From NCBI GenBank assembly GCA_963825075.1, contig CAWGRX010000017.1, positions 62,001-126,000 on the forward strand: a DNA stretch of 64,000 bases, given 5' to 3'. The notes beneath the pieces were generated by a model that did not search any database, was not told the origin of the DNA, and saw only the letters and a program-made list of their open reading frames with translations. This document shows positions 1 to 9,480 of this stretch, one piece after another; position 1 is the first letter of the stretch; each line of letters starts with the position of its first letter. This stretch comes from CAWAVN01 sp963825075. GTDB lineage: Bacteria; Planctomycetota; Planctomycetia; Planctomycetales; Planctomycetaceae. The translations under genes and the position numbers were made by a program.

Positions 1-2039
1 CGATTCTTTGGCGAGCAGGCTGGTTTGCACTGCGGAAGCTTCGCTTTGAATGGCGGCCATCGCGGAGGAGACGGCGCTGCTGACGGTTTGATTTTGGAGA
101 TCCCGCACCGGCTTGTCGAACAGACTCCAATCGATCTCCTCATCCAACTCGTAACGGTTCGGGATTTGATTGGTCTTCTCGGCCAAGGCTTTGGAAAGCG
201 CCGGCAGGGCACTCGCGGCATCGGGACCCAAACCGGCCAGAATCTTTGCAGCCACCGTGCGGACGTAAGGGCTGCAATCCTCCAGCAGCGTGATCATGTC
301 CCAGGCAACTTCCTCGGCATCTTCGCGATTGTCCTGCTCCGCCAACAGCAAACACGCCCCAAGGCGGAGGTTGACGTTTTCCGACGTCAAGGCCGACGCG
401 TAAGCGGCGTCGATCGTCTCCCGATCCGTGTGCAAAGCGGCGAGGGCTTTGAGGGCGGCTAACCGAACTTCGGACGATTGGGCGTGGGAAGCGTCCGACA
501 GGAGGAGCGCAACACGTCTTTGTTCCCGAATCCCACCTTTCCGAGCGTGGCGATCACGGCGGAGTGCAGGCGAAATCCGTGGTGACGCTGGGGAAGTCCG
601 TGCAGGCGAATCAGCACGTCCAACACCGTGCGATCGGCGTAACCGATTTTCCCCAAGGCGGTGACCGGCACGATCAGCAACGGATCGTGGGGCGAAGTCC
701 GCTGGATCAGATTTAACAAGGCGGGAACGGCATCTTGAGCGAGCGGACCTATGTTCCCCAAGGCTTCGGCCAGTTGATACTGCACCATCGGCGTCACCGG
801 GGAGGCGGACGATTCGGCGGATAGCAGACGGATCAGAGTCAGCCGATGAGCGGCGGCTTGCGGCATCTCGGACAACGCCCCGGCGGCCCCGATTTGCACG
901 GCCGGCTCGTCGGATTGCAACCGGGGCAACAACACACTCTGGACCACGTTTTCGGCCGTGTTTGGATCGGCTTCGGCCAAGAGATTGCCGGCGACTGCGG
1001 ACACGCGGGGATGAGAGTCCGACACCATCCGCACTAGCACGGGAACGGCGCGAGCCGGTTCGTCGGCCGACCGAACCAACGCCTTCATCGCCGCAATCCG
1101 AACTGCGGGATTCTCGTCGTCGGTCCATGGCAGAATGACCGAAAACGTTTCCGCGGCGGCGGGGAATTGCCCCAATCCTTCCAAGACCTGCGGGCGGAAT
1201 TTGCGTTCTGACTCAAGCACCTTCAAGAGCGTTGGCAAGTCCCGCAGGTTCGGCTTGACGCCATTGGCATATTGCATCAAGGCGATTTTCAAAATCTCGG
1301 GCTGAGCGTCTTTCAATCCGGCCGAGATCTCGCGTGCCGACAACGGCCGAATGGAGGAAATCAGTTGGTAGGCAAGCGTGCGGACCGCCGCATGAGGACT
1401 TTGGGCCGCCTCGCCGATCGTCCGCCTGGCTCGCAACCCCATTACTTCGTCATGGCTGGACTGCATGAGCAACAAGAGGCAAATCTCTTGAATATCCGGA
1501 TTGGCTTGCGGGAAAATCTTGGCGATCTGCGGGACGGCGGCAGGTCCCAATCGGTCCAACCCGTTCTGGGCGGCTTCCACAATGTCGGTGCTGGAGGACA
1601 GCAAGCGGGACGCCATGAGGGGAGCGAGTTTTTCGGGCTGATCCGTCAAATCTGCCACGAGTGCCAGCGCGTTGGCCTGCACCGAGGGGACTTCATCCTC
1701 GCACAGCGGAAGCAGATCGGTGTAGGCGAGCCGGGCCGCGGGCCGAGGCATATAAATGAACGCGAGCAAGGCGTATTCCCGAACCCGCGAATTGGACGAT
1801 ACAAGGGCCTCGCGCAGCCGGGGAATGCCTTCTTCCCCTTTTTGCGCCCATTTTTCCGCCGCCTGCGCGCGTTCGATCACCTGGGAATTCTCTTGAAACA
1901 GCGCTTCCAAAGCGCGCTCTTCTTCCATCACCGAAAACGCGAGCCAACCGGCCAGTCCGAACGCGAAGACACCCAAGCAAGAAATCAGCCGCGGGACAGG
2001 CAGGCGCAGACTCGCAGCGTGGAAACTGGACGGGGACAT
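1..2039 (-). CDS. HEAT-repeat protein with N-terminal membrane anchor; frameshifted, runs off left edge
   Basis: The N-terminus has one hydrophobic segment (about residues 15-40), followed by successive roughly 35-residue helical units of HEAT type, for example VREYALLAFIYMPRPAARL and PAVRIAAMKALVRSADEPA. HEAT solenoids usually serve as protein-binding scaffolds; the partner is unknown. The first frame stops at 459, but the HEAT pattern continues without a gap in another frame from about 507 to base 1 (LLLSDASHAQSSEVRLAALK, then SPYVRTVAAKILAGLGPDAA). Restoring one base near 507-508 would rejoin the two parts as KDVLRLLLSDASHAQ. I place the start at ATG 2039, which has an AAAGG upstream, rather than the GTG at 2093, which has none. 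The 3' end lies outside the window. Confidence 0.75.
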
Positions 2040-2293
2040 GGTGGCAACCTTTGGCCGAAGAGCGGGTTTGGAAGGTATCGGGGGTGGGGTCACTCAGGCA
2101 GGAGGATTTTCATCCATTCCCACAATACTCACACATAAAACCCATGCCAAGGCAGAATGTTTCGCCGCTTACCCCCAAAAAACGAATGATCCGCCAAGAT
2201 TCCTCAAAAAATCAGGAAGCCCGCCGATCCCGCGCGAAAATCTCAAAAATGACGGCCCGCGGAAACACAAAACACGCCGGCGATTCCCAGATC

Positions 2294-2836
2294 TCAGCGG
2301 AAGCCGCGCCGGCGTTGGGAACTATAGCGCTCCAAAGCCTCTTCGATCACCGGCAGTGCCTGGTCCGCCGGTTGGAACTCGTCCACTTCCACAGTTTTGC
2401 CTTCCAACTGCTTGTAATCCTGGAAAAACCGCCGGAGCATAGCCAGCCGATGTTGCGGCAGGTCCCGCGCATCGTGGAAGGCGTTGTATTCCGGATCGTG
2501 GACGGCCACCGCCAGAATCTTGTGGTCCTTTTTGCCGCTATCGACCATCGTCATCAGCCCGATCGTCCGCGATTCCACCAACGTGAGCGGGGAGACGGCT
2601 TCCTGGCAGAGCACGACTACATCCAAAGGGTCACCATCCTCGGCGAGGGTTTGCGGAATAAACCCGTAACTCGCCGGGTAATGCACGGCGGAATACAGAA
2701 TCCGGTCCAGCCGCAAGAGGCCGGTTTCCTTGTCCAATTCGTACTTCACATTGGAGCCGCGGGGAATTTCAATCACGCTCGTAAAAATCCGCGGGGCCTC
2801 TTCTCCGGGGGTCACATCGTGCCAGGCGTGGGTCAT
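2294..2836 (-). CDS. ppa: Inorganic pyrophosphatase (family I, soluble)
   Basis: This 180-residue protein hydrolyses pyrophosphate to two phosphates in the cytoplasm, pulling forward nucleotide and macromolecule synthesis. The family I signature is clear: EIPRGSNVKYELDKETG, HYPASYGFIPQT and the metal-binding EDGDPLDVVVL. Length is normal for a bacterial family I enzyme (about 170-180 aa). The ATG at 2836 begins the conserved N-terminus. It lies 254 bases upstream of the HEAT-repeat gene on the same strand, so co-transcription is possible but not shown. Confidence 0.95.
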   Translation of the reverse strand: MTHAWHDVTPGEEAPRIFTSVIEIPRGSNVKYELDKETGLLRLDRILYSAVHYPASYGFIPQTLAEDGDPLDVVVLCQEAVSPLTLVESRTIGLMTMVDSGKKDHKILAVAVHDPEYNAFHDARDLPQHRLAMLRRFFQDYKQLEGKTVEVDEFQPADQALPVIEEALERYSSQRRRGFR

Positions 2837-3255
2837 GGGATGATTTCGAAAGGCGCATCAAAACAGACGGTCAAGAATCAACGTTGCGAACACTCCACAC
2901 CGAAAAGTAGTTCGCCGGTAGGAATTCCACAAGCCAATTTCGTGGAGAAAAGCAGTTCGCCGAAGACTTGGGGAGCAAAGAGCCCCGACTTACCGATGGG
3001 GCAGGTTGCTAAGGGAAAATGGCGAGGGTTGGGAGAATTTCAGCGAATTAGCTGTCGCAAAAGATTTGCAGACTGTGCACTTGACGGGCGAAGCTTTTCC
3101 GGGCGATAGTGGGCGCGAGAAAGAAATACGGGGACGCGCACAGCCGGACGAAGGAGGCAAACTGCGGACAACCCGATTGACCACAGCGCTGTCAGGCCGT
3201 TGCGTCCCCGTAGTCTCACGAGGATTCTTTTAGGAGATTTTTTCCGTTACTTTGA
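2837..3255. other. Intergenic gap, no gene recognised
   Basis: This 419-base gap lies between the pyrophosphatase and EF-hand genes, both on the minus strand. Short open frames exist on both strands, but none has a ribosome binding site or a recognisable domain. I saw no convincing hairpin-T-run terminator. Promoter elements for the pyrophosphatase gene presumably lie at the left end. A small RNA cannot be excluded. Confidence 0.4.
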
Positions 3256-3849
3256 CTAGAGATCGATGTTATTGGGATCGGTTTGGGGCCGGGCGGGACG
3301 GTTGCCGCCCGGACGACCGCCGCGAGCACCACCTTGACCGTTTTGTCCACCGGTTCCCCGGCCGCCGCGTCCGCGACCGAAATTGGCGAAGGAGGCGCGA
3401 ATTTCTTTTTCATCGAGCTTCCCGTCTTTGTTGGTGTCCATGTCCGCGAAGCGGCCTTGCATGCGTTCGGACACTTCGTCCTTGCTGAGCTTGCCATCTT
3501 TGTTTTTGTCGTTCTCCATCATGCGGGAGATCATTTGGCCGACGAAATCGGGCCGTTGTTCTTCACGGTCGATTTTGCCGTCTTTGTTTTTGTCGAGGGC
3601 TTTGAGGGCGGCGACGGCATTGTTCATTTCCTCGGTGGAAATTTCGCCGTCGTTGTTTTTGTCAATCGCCTGAACGACTAGGCTGCCCCCAAATCCGCCG
3701 AACCCACCGAACCCGCCCCGTCCGCCGGGACCACGCTGCCCTTGGCCTCGTTGGCCCTGTCCGCGCTGCCCGCCGGGTTGCTGTTGAGCGAACGCATCCA
3801 GAGGAACCATCAACGCCACCGCTGCCAGACTTGCCAACACTAAACGCAT
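3256..3849 (-). CDS. Secreted EF-hand calcium-binding protein (four loops)
   Basis: The start is the ATG at 3849, preceded by GGAGAAAAGAG. It opens a signal peptide (MRLVLASLAAVALMVPLDAF, cleavage likely after AFA). After a Gln/Gly/Arg-rich low-complexity stretch (repeats of GQRGQGQRG) come four canonical EF-hand loops: DKNNDGEISTEE, DKNKDGKIDREE, DKNKDGKLSKDE and DTNKDGKLDEKE. The tail is again Gly/Arg/Asn-rich. The protein (197 aa) should be exported and bind calcium. EF-hand proteins with GGRGG-type flanks are common in planctomycetes; their role is unknown. An upstream in-frame start would put charged residues before the signal peptide and is unlikely. Confidence 0.85.
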   Translation of the reverse strand: MRLVLASLAAVALMVPLDAFAQQQPGGQRGQGQRGQGQRGPGGRGGFGGFGGFGGSLVVQAIDKNNDGEISTEEMNNAVAALKALDKNKDGKIDREEQRPDFVGQMISRMMENDKNKDGKLSKDEVSERMQGRFADMDTNKDGKLDEKEIRASFANFGRGRGGRGTGGQNGQGGARGGRPGGNRPARPQTDPNNIDL

Positions 3850-4097
3850 CTCTTTTCTCCTAAATGAATTGGGGAGACTGTTTCGCCCAACCGGGCGAGT
3901 TTTTGGGACATGAGGCCCGGCAAAACGAAGAAGCCAAGCCATAGTTAAAGTAAACCCCTGGAGATTTGAGGGGTTTCGCATTTTTTGGGAAGAATCGCCC
4001 AATCCGCGATTTTTTTGCCGAAATGTTCAGAAAACTTAAAGAATCCGGCGTTCAATCGGCCCACTTCCCAAGCGTTTACGGTTCAGACAATCCCCAT

Positions 4098-5174
4098 TTA
4101 CTTCTGATATTTGGGGATGTTGGGCTCGGGCACTTCTTGGACGAGGCGGTTGATGATGTCCTCGGTGCTGAGGCCCTCGGCTTGGGCTTGGAAATTCGTG
4201 GAAATCCGATGCCGAAGCACCGGAATCGCCACCGCGCGGATGTCCTCCAAGGCCACGCTGGGCCGGCCATCCATCGAAGCGATGGCTTTGCCGCCCGCGA
4301 TCAGATATTGCCCTGCCCGCGGGCCGGCTCCCCAATCCACCATGTCCTTGACGAACTTGGGGGCGGTGTCGTCCCCCGGACGGGTCGCCCGCACCAGCCG
4401 GGCCACGTAATTGATCGTCAAAGGCGTGGCTTCAATCTGGCTGATTTGCCGTTGCAAATAGGTGATGGACTTCGCCGAGAGCACCTTGCGAACCTCCGGC
4501 TTCTCGCCCCGCGTCGTCGCCGCGAGGATCGCTTCTTCCTCGTTCAGATTGGGATAATCCACCTTCACGTTGAACATGAACCGGTCGAGCTGCGCTTCCG
4601 GGAGCGGATACGTCCCTTCCTGCTCGATCGGGTTCTGCGTGGCGATGACAAAAAACGGCTCCGGCAGCGAGTAGGTCGTCTGGCCGGCCGTGACTTCCCG
4701 CTCCTGCATCGCCTGCAATAACGCCGCCTGCGTTTTGGGCGGCGTGCGGTTGATTTCATCCGCCAACAGAATATTCGTAAACACCGGCCCCTGCACGAAG
4801 CGAAACTCCCGCCGGCCTTCGTCGGTTTCATCGAGCACATTGGTCCCGGTGATGTCCGAAGGCATCAAATCCGGCGTGAATTGAATCCGCCGAAACGAGA
4901 CATCCAGAATCTGGGCGATGGTGCTCACGATCAGCGTTTTCGCCAACCCCGGCACCCCGACCAGCAGGCAATGCCCGCCCGTGAAAATCGCGGCCAGGAT
5001 CTGCTCGATGACGGCCTCTTGCCCGATGATGACCTTGTGCAGTTCCTCGACCATCAAATCGTGGTGCTTTTTGAATTTGGTCAAGAACTCGTCGAAATCG
5101 CGTGTTTCACCAGCCAAGACGCCACACTCCCTTCCCAATGGAGAAAAAACCGGCCCGTCCCGATTGTAGCGCAC
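4098..5174 (-). CDS. MoxR-family AAA+ ATPase
   Basis: A 358-residue AAA+ protein. Walker A is GVPGLAKT, Walker B is ILLADEINRTPPKTQAALLQ, sensor 1 is FVIATQNPIEQEGTYPLPEA, and the C-terminal lid follows (RISTNFQAQAEGLSTEDIIN). MoxR ATPases act as chaperone-like factors, often helping metal or cofactor insertion and usually encoded beside DUF58/vWA proteins. No such partner is adjacent here. The GTG at 5174 has AGGA upstream; a TTG at 5114, just before the conserved DFDEFLTKFKKHHDLM, is a plausible alternative start. Confidence 0.9.
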   Translation of the reverse strand: MRYNRDGPVFSPLGRECGVLAGETRDFDEFLTKFKKHHDLMVEELHKVIIGQEAVIEQILAAIFTGGHCLLVGVPGLAKTLIVSTIAQILDVSFRRIQFTPDLMPSDITGTNVLDETDEGRREFRFVQGPVFTNILLADEINRTPPKTQAALLQAMQEREVTAGQTTYSLPEPFFVIATQNPIEQEGTYPLPEAQLDRFMFNVKVDYPNLNEEEAILAATTRGEKPEVRKVLSAKSITYLQRQISQIEATPLTINYVARLVRATRPGDDTAPKFVKDMVDWGAGPRAGQYLIAGGKAIASMDGRPSVALEDIRAVAIPVLRHRISTNFQAQAEGLSTEDIINRLVQEVPEPNIPKYQK

Positions 5175-5210
5175 CGCATCCTGGCCGGAAAGCCTGTGTC
5201 GGCTGGTCTT

Positions 5211-5275
5211 GTGAGCGGCCGGGTACCCTCTGGGTGGCTAGCCGCCGGTTTAGATAGTCGGGACCGGCGGCTAGC
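5211..5275. repeat. Dispersed repeat with 13-bp perfect inverted repeat
   Basis: The left arm is GCTAGCCGCCGGT (5237-5249) and the right arm its exact complement (5263-5275), able to form a hairpin with a 13-base loop. The first 39 bases (5211-5249) match 53705-53743 with about three mismatches, so this is a dispersed element. The rest of the gap 5175-5635 holds no recognisable gene. Confidence 0.65.
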
Positions 5276-5635
5276 GCCGTGCCGTTCCAGGACTTCAGGT
5301 TCAGAGAATTTCAGTCGTTCCAAATTTCGGAAAAGGGCTGAAGGCCCTCATTCATTCTTTTGGTGCAGGCGTCTCGTCTGCTAACTAATGCAGCAGAGAG
5401 GGCCGCGCCATAATCACACGAAATTTGGAACTACTGAATTTGACTTTCGGTTGGTGGTCCGAGTTGAAATAATCTTTCATGAACTGATCTCTTTTCCCAA
5501 AATTCCCGTTTATCGGGTCATCAAATGGTTTGCCGATGTTCGCTTTTGGCGAATTTCGTGAAGAAATGTTTTGAGGTTTTCGTATCGATATTGAACTTCC
5601 CCCTGGCTCTTATTCCTCCAGAGAGAATTGGCTTC

Positions 5636-6208
5636 ATGACGACCCCGGAATTGTCAAAAGACGACAAAACTTCAATCGATCTGGAAACGGAAAACTATAT
5701 TGAAACGTACCAGATCATCGCCGAGTGGATTCGCTTTGCCGATGCGAAGGCTGCCGCGGTGTTGACGGTGGACGGGGCCTTGGTCGGGCTCTTGGTTCCC
5801 ACGCTGAAGCCGTGGCTCGCAGCGCAGAAAGACATCGTCCGCCCGTTCTGGATTGGCTTGGTTGTCGGGTTGTTTGCGGTGTGGTTGTTGCTGCTGGTGC
5901 TGTCGGGCGTGTGGGCGTTTCGGTGCATTTTGCCGTTTACCCGCAAAGGCCGGCATCCCTCGCTGGACCATTGCGCACACTTTCACCCGGCGGCGATATG
6001 CACCAAATATGCGTTGGACGATTTCGGCAAATTTGCCGCCGACTGCGATGCCATCGGCATGCGGGGACTCAAGCGCGAAGTCCAGGCGGGCGTGTTGATC
6101 GATGCGCACATCTCAGGAACGAAATATGGCCGGGTCTCGACGGCCATCCGCCTGCTCGCGTGGAGTTCGATCTTCGGTTTTCTCTATCTGGTCGCGATTC
6201 AGTTTTGA
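5636..6208 (+). CDS. Pycsar effector-like membrane protein (PycTM/DUF5706 type)
   Basis: The start is the ATG at 5636, preceded by GAGAG; 190 aa. The region YQIIAEWIRFADAKAAAVLT followed by a first membrane helix, then a second helix (FWIGLVVGLFAVWLLLLVLS), resembles the PycTM/DUF5706 family. A cytosolic alpha-helical stretch follows, and a last hydrophobic helix ends the protein (LLAWSSIFGFLYLVAIQF). In Pycsar anti-phage systems such proteins sense cUMP or cCMP and damage the membrane. I see no PycC-type cyclase on either side, so this copy is an orphan or has another role. It overlaps the tail of the convergent gene by 10 bases. Confidence 0.65.
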   Translation: MTTPELSKDDKTSIDLETENYIETYQIIAEWIRFADAKAAAVLTVDGALVGLLVPTLKPWLAAQKDIVRPFWIGLVVGLFAVWLLLLVLSGVWAFRCILPFTRKGRHPSLDHCAHFHPAAICTKYALDDFGKFAADCDAIGMRGLKREVQAGVLIDAHISGTKYGRVSTAIRLLAWSSIFGFLYLVAIQF

Positions 6209-7101
6209 TCGGCCGCCAAATCGGTTGGGACAAGTTCGTCCAACACAAATCGGGGGCCATTCACGACATTCCCCGTGAGTCCTTCCACATACGCATTGTA
6301 CCGCGTGCGGACTTCCATGCGGTTTCCCTGGTTGTCCCCGGACGTGACTTCGTTCACGAATTCCGCAGTCACGGGAAACGCCGTAATCAATTGCGGCCCC
6401 AATCGCGGACCATTCACCACCGAATACACCAACAGCGTGCTTGCCGGGGACACTTTCTGGGGGTCGGGCATTTTGACCAAATCCGTATGGATTTCGATCT
6501 CTGTTCCCCGTCGGCGACCGCCCGGGATCGTCGCCTGTTCCACGACTCGTCGAATTTCCAATTCGCCAAAAGGATAGTCTCTCGCGGCCGGCGCGATCGC
6601 GGTCTCATGTCTTCGCAGTCGCTCCAACAGCGTTCTTTCGTCCCGAAAGGCGATCCGTCCGAGAACATAGGTCAGGTTGAGCAGCAAGGATCCTGTTTCT
6701 GGTTGGTCGCGCAACGTCGGCGATCGGAAACCCAGTCCGCGATCCAAGTCCGGCCGCACCCAACGGTCGCGTTTGTAGCCGAACGGGGTTTCGATCAAGC
6801 TGAACAAGTAGCCGTAGGTGTGCTCTAACCCGGCATGCAGAATCCGGCCGCGGAGAGAAACGCCCGCCAAGTCGCCGATCAGTTGGAGCATCGGCGGTTC
6901 CACGATAACCGCAGACGCCTGCTCATCAAAATTGAGGCTCCGCCCCCATAAGCGCAGCAGGTCGGGGAATTTCGCGGTCTCGAGAAGTTGCTGCTCCACC
7001 CAGGGACAATGCTTTCTGAGCAAACCCTTGAGCGGTTTTTGCCGCCGCGCCGCGTCCAGCATCAGGCGAGCCGTCCGCTCGTAAACCTCGCCTTGAGCCA
7101 C
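6199..7101 (-). CDS. Conserved protein of unknown function
   Basis: A 300-residue protein whose GTG start at 7101 has a good AAGGAG eight bases upstream. I do not recognise the family. There is no signal peptide or membrane helix. The N-terminal 100 residues look helical (VYERTARLMLDAARRQKPLK), the middle contains GYLFSLIETPFGYKRDRWVR, and the C-terminal part has alternating strands (STLLVYSVVNGPRLGPQLIT, NRMEVRTRYNAYVEG). It lies 83 bases downstream of the Gfo/Idh/MocA gene in the same direction, so the two may be co-transcribed. Confidence 0.6.
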   Translation of the reverse strand: MAQGEVYERTARLMLDAARRQKPLKGLLRKHCPWVEQQLLETAKFPDLLRLWGRSLNFDEQASAVIVEPPMLQLIGDLAGVSLRGRILHAGLEHTYGYLFSLIETPFGYKRDRWVRPDLDRGLGFRSPTLRDQPETGSLLLNLTYVLGRIAFRDERTLLERLRRHETAIAPAARDYPFGELEIRRVVEQATIPGGRRRGTEIEIHTDLVKMPDPQKVSPASTLLVYSVVNGPRLGPQLITAFPVTAEFVNEVTSGDNQGNRMEVRTRYNAYVEGLTGNVVNGPRFVLDELVPTDLAADQN

Positions 7102-7184
7102 GCGATCGCTCCTTCTTTTCCACCGGCGGGTTTTAGAGACGCTCTGATTCGTTGGATGTTTGCGAGCGGCCCGGCGCTCAATCT

Positions 7185-8258
7185 CTAGCTGGTTTTGGGA
7201 ATCTTCGGGTCGGATTTCAGCGGGAGTTCCACGCGGCGGCCGGTCCAGGAGGACTTGTAGATCGCGAGAATGATCTCCACGCTCTTGCGGCCTTCGTAAC
7301 CATCGACCAACGGCTTTTCGCCTTTGCCCAAGGCTTTCAGAAAATCCTTGAATTGCAGCATGTGGCCGGTGAAGTCGATCGCCTTGGGGTCGGCCGCGCC
7401 GCCGGTGCCGGCTTTGGAGGAATACTTCTCGCGGACCTCGGCGTCGCGTTTGATCTCCTTGGCGAAGGACCAGAGCTTGATGTTGTCCTGCTCGACGATG
7501 GCCGAGCCTCCGGTGCCGTGGATTTCCGTCCGCTTGAGCAGCCCCGGAAAGGCGCTGGTCGTGGCTTCCAAGACGCCGATGGCGCCGCTTTTGAACCGGA
7601 CGCACGCGGCGCCGACGTCTTCGACTTCGATCCGCTCGTGAGCCAGGGTATCGGTGAGGCCCACAACCTCGGCCACGTCGCCCATGAACCAATACAACAA
7701 ATCGACATTGTGAATCGCCTGGTTCATGTAAGCCCCGCCGCCGTCGAGCTTCCACGTGCCCCGCCATCCGCCGCTGTCGTAGTATTCCTGGCTCCGCCAC
7801 CATTTGACGTAGGTATCGCCCAGGGTCAGCTTGCCGAAGCGGCCTTTCTCGATGGCGTTTTTGAGTTCGACGTTCGCCGGGCTGAACCGCGAGGGCATGA
7901 TCGTGCCCAGTTGCACCTTGTTGTCTTCGCAGGCTTTGATGATTCGATCGCAGCGCTTGAGCGTGATTTCCAAAGGCTTTTCGACGATCACATGCTTCCC
8001 GGCTTTCGCCGCCGCGACCGCGGGGTCCATATGGGCACCGCTCGGCGTGCAGATGGTGACGACTTCCACTTCCGGGTTGGCGAGCATCTCGTCCAGGTTG
8101 TGATAGCCCGCGCAGCCTTGTCCCGAGGCGAAGCGATCGACCGCCTGGGGGATCATATCGAAGCAGCCCACCACTTTCGCGTTACGAATGTTCTCGATCG
8201 CCTTGGCGTGAAAATTCGCGATCATCCCGCAGCCGACAATTCCGAAGCCCGTAGCCAT
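7185..8258 (-). CDS. Gfo/Idh/MocA-family oxidoreductase
   Basis: An NAD(P)-dependent sugar or cyclitol dehydrogenase of 357 aa. The N-terminal Rossmann fold opens with GIVGCGMIANFHAKAIENI. The family motif EKP is present (GKHVIVEKPLEITL), and the C-terminal catalytic region has the Lys and the GGGAYMNQAIHNVDLLYW motif with the active-site His. The start is ATG 8258 with GAGGAAC upstream; an upstream in-frame ATG gives a non-homologous extension. The substrate cannot be read from sequence. There is no Tat signal, so it is probably cytoplasmic. The divergent sugar kinase begins about 220 bases away, which fits a sugar-acid catabolic locus. Confidence 0.9.
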   Translation of the reverse strand: MATGFGIVGCGMIANFHAKAIENIRNAKVVGCFDMIPQAVDRFASGQGCAGYHNLDEMLANPEVEVVTICTPSGAHMDPAVAAAKAGKHVIVEKPLEITLKRCDRIIKACEDNKVQLGTIMPSRFSPANVELKNAIEKGRFGKLTLGDTYVKWWRSQEYYDSGGWRGTWKLDGGGAYMNQAIHNVDLLYWFMGDVAEVVGLTDTLAHERIEVEDVGAACVRFKSGAIGVLEATTSAFPGLLKRTEIHGTGGSAIVEQDNIKLWSFAKEIKRDAEVREKYSSKAGTGGAADPKAIDFTGHMLQFKDFLKALGKGEKPLVDGYEGRKSVEIILAIYKSSWTGRRVELPLKSDPKIPKTS

Positions 8259-8474
8259 GTTGTTCCTCAATGTTTTTCCGTGAGTCAGGATCGGTTGTTC
8301 CGCGGACATCCTACAGACCGAGTCCGGGATTTTCTAGGGTTGTAAACAGTTCCCACCGCATGGAATGTTAATCGGCCGCAGGCGACTGGTTTGCAATTGC
8401 CGTTCTCACGAAGATACTGCAAGATGACGTGAAGCAAATTTCATTGCGAGAAGACTTCCAGAGGGGGAGCGGAC

Positions 8475-9351
8475 ATGCAGCCGAAACGGATCGTTGTGGG
8501 GTTGGGCGAGATTTTGTGGGACGTGTTTCCCGATGGGGCCAGGTTCGGCGGCGCCGGCGAACGTGGCCTGTCATGCCGCCCAGTTGGGAGCGGACGCCCG
8601 CATGGCCAGTGCCGTGGGCCGGGATGATCTCGGAACAAAGGCCTTGGAATCGCTCCGGGAAAAAGGCGTGAACACCGACTGCGTCATCCCGACGGACTAT
8701 CCGACTGGGACGGTGCAGGTCGAGTTGGACGCCTTGGGCAAGGCGAGCTACGAATTCGCCGAGGGCACCGCCTGGGATCATCTGGAATGGCTGCCGCCGC
8801 TCGTGATGCTCGCGGCCCAAACCGAGGCCGTCTGTTTCGGGACGCTCGGGCAGCGGAGCGAACTTTCCCGGCAGACGATTCGGCGGTTCGTCGAATCGAC
8901 CCCCGAAACGGCCCTGCGGGTTTTTGATATCAACCTTCGCCCGCCGTTTTACACGGAGGTCATCATTTGGGATTCACTGAGAATCGCCAATGCACTGAAA
9001 CTCAATGATGATGAACTCCCGATCCTAGCGAAGCTTTGCGAATTGTCGGCCGACGATGAAGTTGGAAGGCTCCGGCAACTGGCCCGAAAGTTCGATCTGC
9101 ATCTCGTCGCCTTGACGCGCGGAAACCGGGGCGCTGTGCTTTGCCGAGGCGGCGAGGTGAGCGAGTTCGCAGGTCAACCGGTCAAGGTGGTGGACACCGT
9201 CGGCGCGGGCGACGCCTTCACCGCGGCTTTGATCCTGGGCCTCCTCAAAAATGAGAAACTCCAAACTATCAACGAACAAGCCTGCAAAATCGCCGCCTAC
9301 GTCTGTACCCAACCCGGAGCGACCCCGCGGATTCCCGAGGATTTCCTGTAA
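8475..9351 (+). CDS. PfkB/ribokinase-family sugar kinase, frameshifted
   Basis: The ATG at 8475 follows GGGGGAGC and gives IVVGLGEILWDVFPDGARFG, the normal N-terminus of a PfkB carbohydrate kinase. Near 8550 the frame changes, and the second frame continues APANVACHAAQLGADARMAS through to the C-terminal signature VDTVGAGDAFTAALILGLL, which holds the catalytic Asp. The net shift is +1 base at GGCGGCGCC. With the shift corrected the protein is about 291 aa, normal for the family. Members phosphorylate fructose, 2-keto-3-deoxygluconate or similar sugars; the substrate is undetermined. The break is either a real mutation or a sequence error. Confidence 0.85.
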
Positions 9352-9480
9352 TCGGAAAGGGACCACGAAATACCTGGGCCGGCCTTTGGCCGGAACCAAT
9401 CGTGAGAAGGGAAATGGCGTTGTCTTTTGGGTAGAGTGTTGTTGTTTGTAACCGACAACATTCGCCAAAGGAGCAACGCC

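Noticed and set aside
2837..3255. A possible structured RNA between ppa and the EF-hand gene
   Set aside because: I looked for RNase P, tmRNA and SRP core motifs and found none.
5175..5635. A pyrimidine cyclase gene next to the PycTM-like protein
   Set aside because: The gap has no open frame with a cyclase motif on either strand; only a dispersed repeat is there.
6199..7803. Treating the 534-aa minus-strand frame as one gene
   Set aside because: Its first 230 codons are the wrong frame of the Gfo/Idh/MocA gene; a GTG with AAGGAG at 7101 is the real start.
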